A stretch of 6,492 bases of DNA from Bacteroidia bacterium (GTDB taxonomy: Bacteria; Bacteroidota; Bacteroidia; Bacteroidales; BM520): the NCBI GenBank assembly GCA_009930445.1, contig RZYD01000135.1, positions 1 to 6,492 on the forward strand. The letters run 5' to 3'. The position numbers and the translations under genes were made by a program. The notes below the pieces were generated by a model that saw nothing but the letters and a program-made list of their open reading frames with translations, was not told the origin of the DNA and did not search any database. Positions 4,596-6,492 of the stretch are shown here, piece by piece (position 1 is the stretch's first letter; each line of letters begins with the position of its first letter).

Positions 4596-6492
4596 ATGAG
4601 AGCAAACGTGATCTTTGTTATTTTATTAGCTATTCTTTCTGCCGGCACTTATGCGCAGCCACAATTCCCTGATCCGGGTCCGGTTTTTCCCAATAATGAA
4701 GTTCCGCGAATTGATATAGAAATTGCGCCGGATACGCTAGCATGGATATACGACCATCCGGAGAGCGAACTTGAGTTCCATGCCAGTTTTAGTTTTGCTT
4801 CCGGGGAGATACAGGAAACCTTTGAAAATATTGGCTTCAGACTGCGTGGAAATACATCGCGATATTCAGCAAAAAAATCTTTTAAAGTTTCCTTTAACAC
4901 TTTTGTCAGCGGTGGTGATTTTTATGGTGTTGAGAAATTGAACTTGAACGGAGAGCATAATGACCCGTCAGTCTGCCGTGCAAAAATCGGGTGGGATTTG
5001 GCCCGGATGACAGGCGTACCCGGATCACGGGCAAACCATGTCGCCCTTTATATTAACGGGAACTACTATGGGCTTTATCTTAACGTCGAGCATATTGACG
5101 AAGAATTCACGGGGGCGTATTTTGGGACAAAAACCGGCAACCTTTATAAATGTCTTTATCCTGCCGATCTTGTCTGGAAGGGAAGTGATCCGGATTTATA
5201 TAAGGAAGAATACTCCGGGCGTCGGGCTTATGAACTAAAAATCAATGAAGAAACGGACGACTATACCGACTTACGTGATTTGATTGATGCGATTAACCAT
5301 TCCTCCCCTGAAACGTTTCCTATGGATTTGGGACGCGTTATAAATACGCCTGATTTATTAAAACTGATGGCACTGGAAATTATCATAGGCCATTGGGATA
5401 ATTATATCTACAATAAAAACAATTATTATCTCTACCACAATCCTTTAACCGAGCAATTTGAATTTTTACTCTACGATTTGGATAACACAATGGGAATTGA
5501 TTGGTCGGGTATTAACTGGGACACGCGCAATCTGTATAACTGGGGGGCTGACTGGGAGCCCAGACCTCTTTACACTTCTATTATGAGCAATACAATACTC
5601 AGGGATCAGTTTACCTATTATATTTTGTATTATGCCTCCCTGATTTCAGCTCCGGAATTTACCGAAAGTATTTTTTCCCTACGTGATCTGATTCGCCCGT
5701 ACCTGATTGACGATCCTTATTATCCGCTGGATTATGGTTTTTCGGTGGAAACCTTTGATCAATCGTTTACTGGTGCAGCCGGGAACCATGTTAAGCAGGG
5801 AATCCTTCCTTATTTGGCATCTAGGGCCAATGCGGCCTTAGCACAAGCGGAACAAACCGATATGTTTCCTATTATCAAGTATTCTTCCCAAAATGCACCC
5901 GGAGCATATAACTCCTTCCAGGTTTCGGTCTTCGCTGAAGACAATCAGAATGGAATGACGGTAGAATTATGCTATCGTTTTAACGGAGGCTCTGAGGAAA
6001 CAGAACAGTTATTTGATGACGGGTTACATGGTGACGGAACTGCTGGTGATGGATATTATGGCGGGTCACTGGAACCCTTTGCTCAGGCAGGCCAATTGAA
6101 ATACAATTTTTGTGCAACGGATAACCTTCAGCAAAAAACATTCCTGTATGCGGAAATGGTTACCCTTGAAATTGCAGCAGGAGGTAATTATCCCTTATAT
6201 ATTAATGAATTTATGGCGGATAATAAAAATACAATAATGGATGAATATGGTGAATATGATGACTGGATTGAACTTTGGAACGGAGGAGAATTGCCTATTC
6301 ACCTGGAAGGAATGTATCTTTCTGATAAACCGGAAAATCCTTCAAAATGGAGGTTTCCTGACGTTACGATTCAGCCTGGAGCCTTTTTATTATTATGGAC
6401 TGATGACGACAATAGTCAAGGCCTTTTACATACAAATTTTAAACTTTCGAAAGCGGGGGAATTTATTGGATTGTATGATCAGGAAGCTACCG
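4596..6492 (+). CDS. Secreted CotH-kinase-domain / lamin-tail-domain protein, 3' end cut by the window
   Basis: The frame is open from ATG 4596 to the last base: 632 complete codons and no stop. A signal peptide (residues 1-20, MRANVIF...AGTYA, cleavage before Gln21) directs export. Residues of about 37-415 form a CotH kinase domain: FRLRGNTSRYSAKKSFKVSF (81-100), KLNLNGEHNDPSVCRAKIG (114-132), LYINGNYYGLYLNVEHID (151-168), GHWDNYIYNKNNYYLY (265-280) and YDLDNTMG (293-300). Asp268, Asp294 and Asp296 are likely catalytic or metal-binding positions. Residues of about 425-528 look like an immunoglobulin-like module with an Asp/Gly-rich turn, DDGLHGDGTAGDGYYGG (474-490). From about residue 534 a lamin-tail domain begins (YINEFMADN, DDWIELWN, GMYLSD, KWRFPD, GAFLLLWTD). 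CotH of Bacillus is an atypical protein kinase of spore coat proteins; the substrate here is unknown. Bacteroidota homologues often end in a type IX secretion signal, which would lie outside the window. Confidence 0.9.
   Translation, partial: MRANVIFVILLAILSAGTYAQPQFPDPGPVFPNNEVPRIDIEIAPDTLAWIYDHPESELEFHASFSFASGEIQETFENIGFRLRGNTSRYSAKKSFKVSFNTFVSGGDFYGVEKLNLNGEHNDPSVCRAKIGWDLARMTGVPGSRANHVALYINGNYYGLYLNVEHIDEEFTGAYFGTKTGNLYKCLYPADLVWKGSDPDLYKEEYSGRRAYELKINEETDDYTDLRDLIDAINHSSPETFPMDLGRVINTPDLLKLMALEIIIGHWDNYIYNKNNYYLYHNPLTEQFEFLLYDLDNTMGIDWSGINWDTRNLYNWGADWEPRPLYTSIMSNTILRDQFTYYILYYASLISAPEFTESIFSLRDLIRPYLIDDPYYPLDYGFSVETFDQSFTGAAGNHVKQGILPYLASRANAALAQAEQTDMFPIIKYSSQNAPGAYNSFQVSVFAEDNQNGMTVELCYRFNGGSEETEQLFDDGLHGDGTAGDGYYGGSLEPFAQAGQLKYNFCATDNLQQKTFLYAEMVTLEIAAGGNYPLYINEFMADNKNTIMDEYGEYDDWIELWNGGELPIHLEGMYLSDKPENPSKWRFPDVTIQPGAFLLLWTDDDNSQGLLHTNFKLSKAGEFIGLYDQEAT

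Noticed and set aside
4649..4900. An 83-codon minus-strand open frame at the start of the CotH-like gene
   Set aside because: It is antisense to the region encoding the signal peptide and conserved CotH motifs, so it is a shadow frame.

Overview
The window looks like chromosomal DNA from a member of the Bacteroidota. The evidence is AT-rich intergenic DNA with almost no Shine-Dalgarno sequences, several -7 boxes fitting the Bacteroidota consensus TAnnTTTG, export signals ending in ..AQ, a MORN_2-repeat secreted protein, a CotH/lamin-tail surface protein and a Bacteroidota-style RimO. I see no transposase, integrase, CRISPR array, tRNA or rRNA. The gene content is mostly housekeeping plus envelope proteins.

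Layout from left to right. Bases 1-82 hold the tail of an unseen plus-strand transcription unit, ending in a strong intrinsic terminator. Next come a sugar-nucleotidyltransferase-like gene (+, 166-1065) with its own terminator, and a 259-base gap (1066-1324) that carries a nested palindromic structure rather than a convincing gene. A small, very basic orphan lipoprotein (+, 1325-1576) follows. It converges on a minus-strand block read right to left: rimO (4526-3228), a secreted nine-repeat MORN_2 protein (3067-2282) and, six bases further on, a PaaI-type hotdog thioesterase (2275-1796). A candidate promoter at 3169-3176 suggests that the last two form their own two-gene operon. A 69-base divergent region separates rimO from a plus-strand gene for a secreted CotH-kinase-domain/lamin-tail-domain protein, which starts at 4596 and runs off the right edge with no stop (632 complete codons).

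The genes do not form one obvious pathway. RimO modifies ribosomal protein S12 in the cytoplasm. The thioesterase and the nucleotidyltransferase are cytoplasmic enzymes of unknown substrate. The lipoprotein, MORN_2 and CotH/LTD proteins are exported. I did not find convincing evidence of a new multi-gene system. The points most worth following are the structured element at 1150-1190, the face-to-face rimO/cotH promoters, the regular 24-residue repeat protein co-transcribed with a thioesterase, and the acid-free basic lipoprotein.
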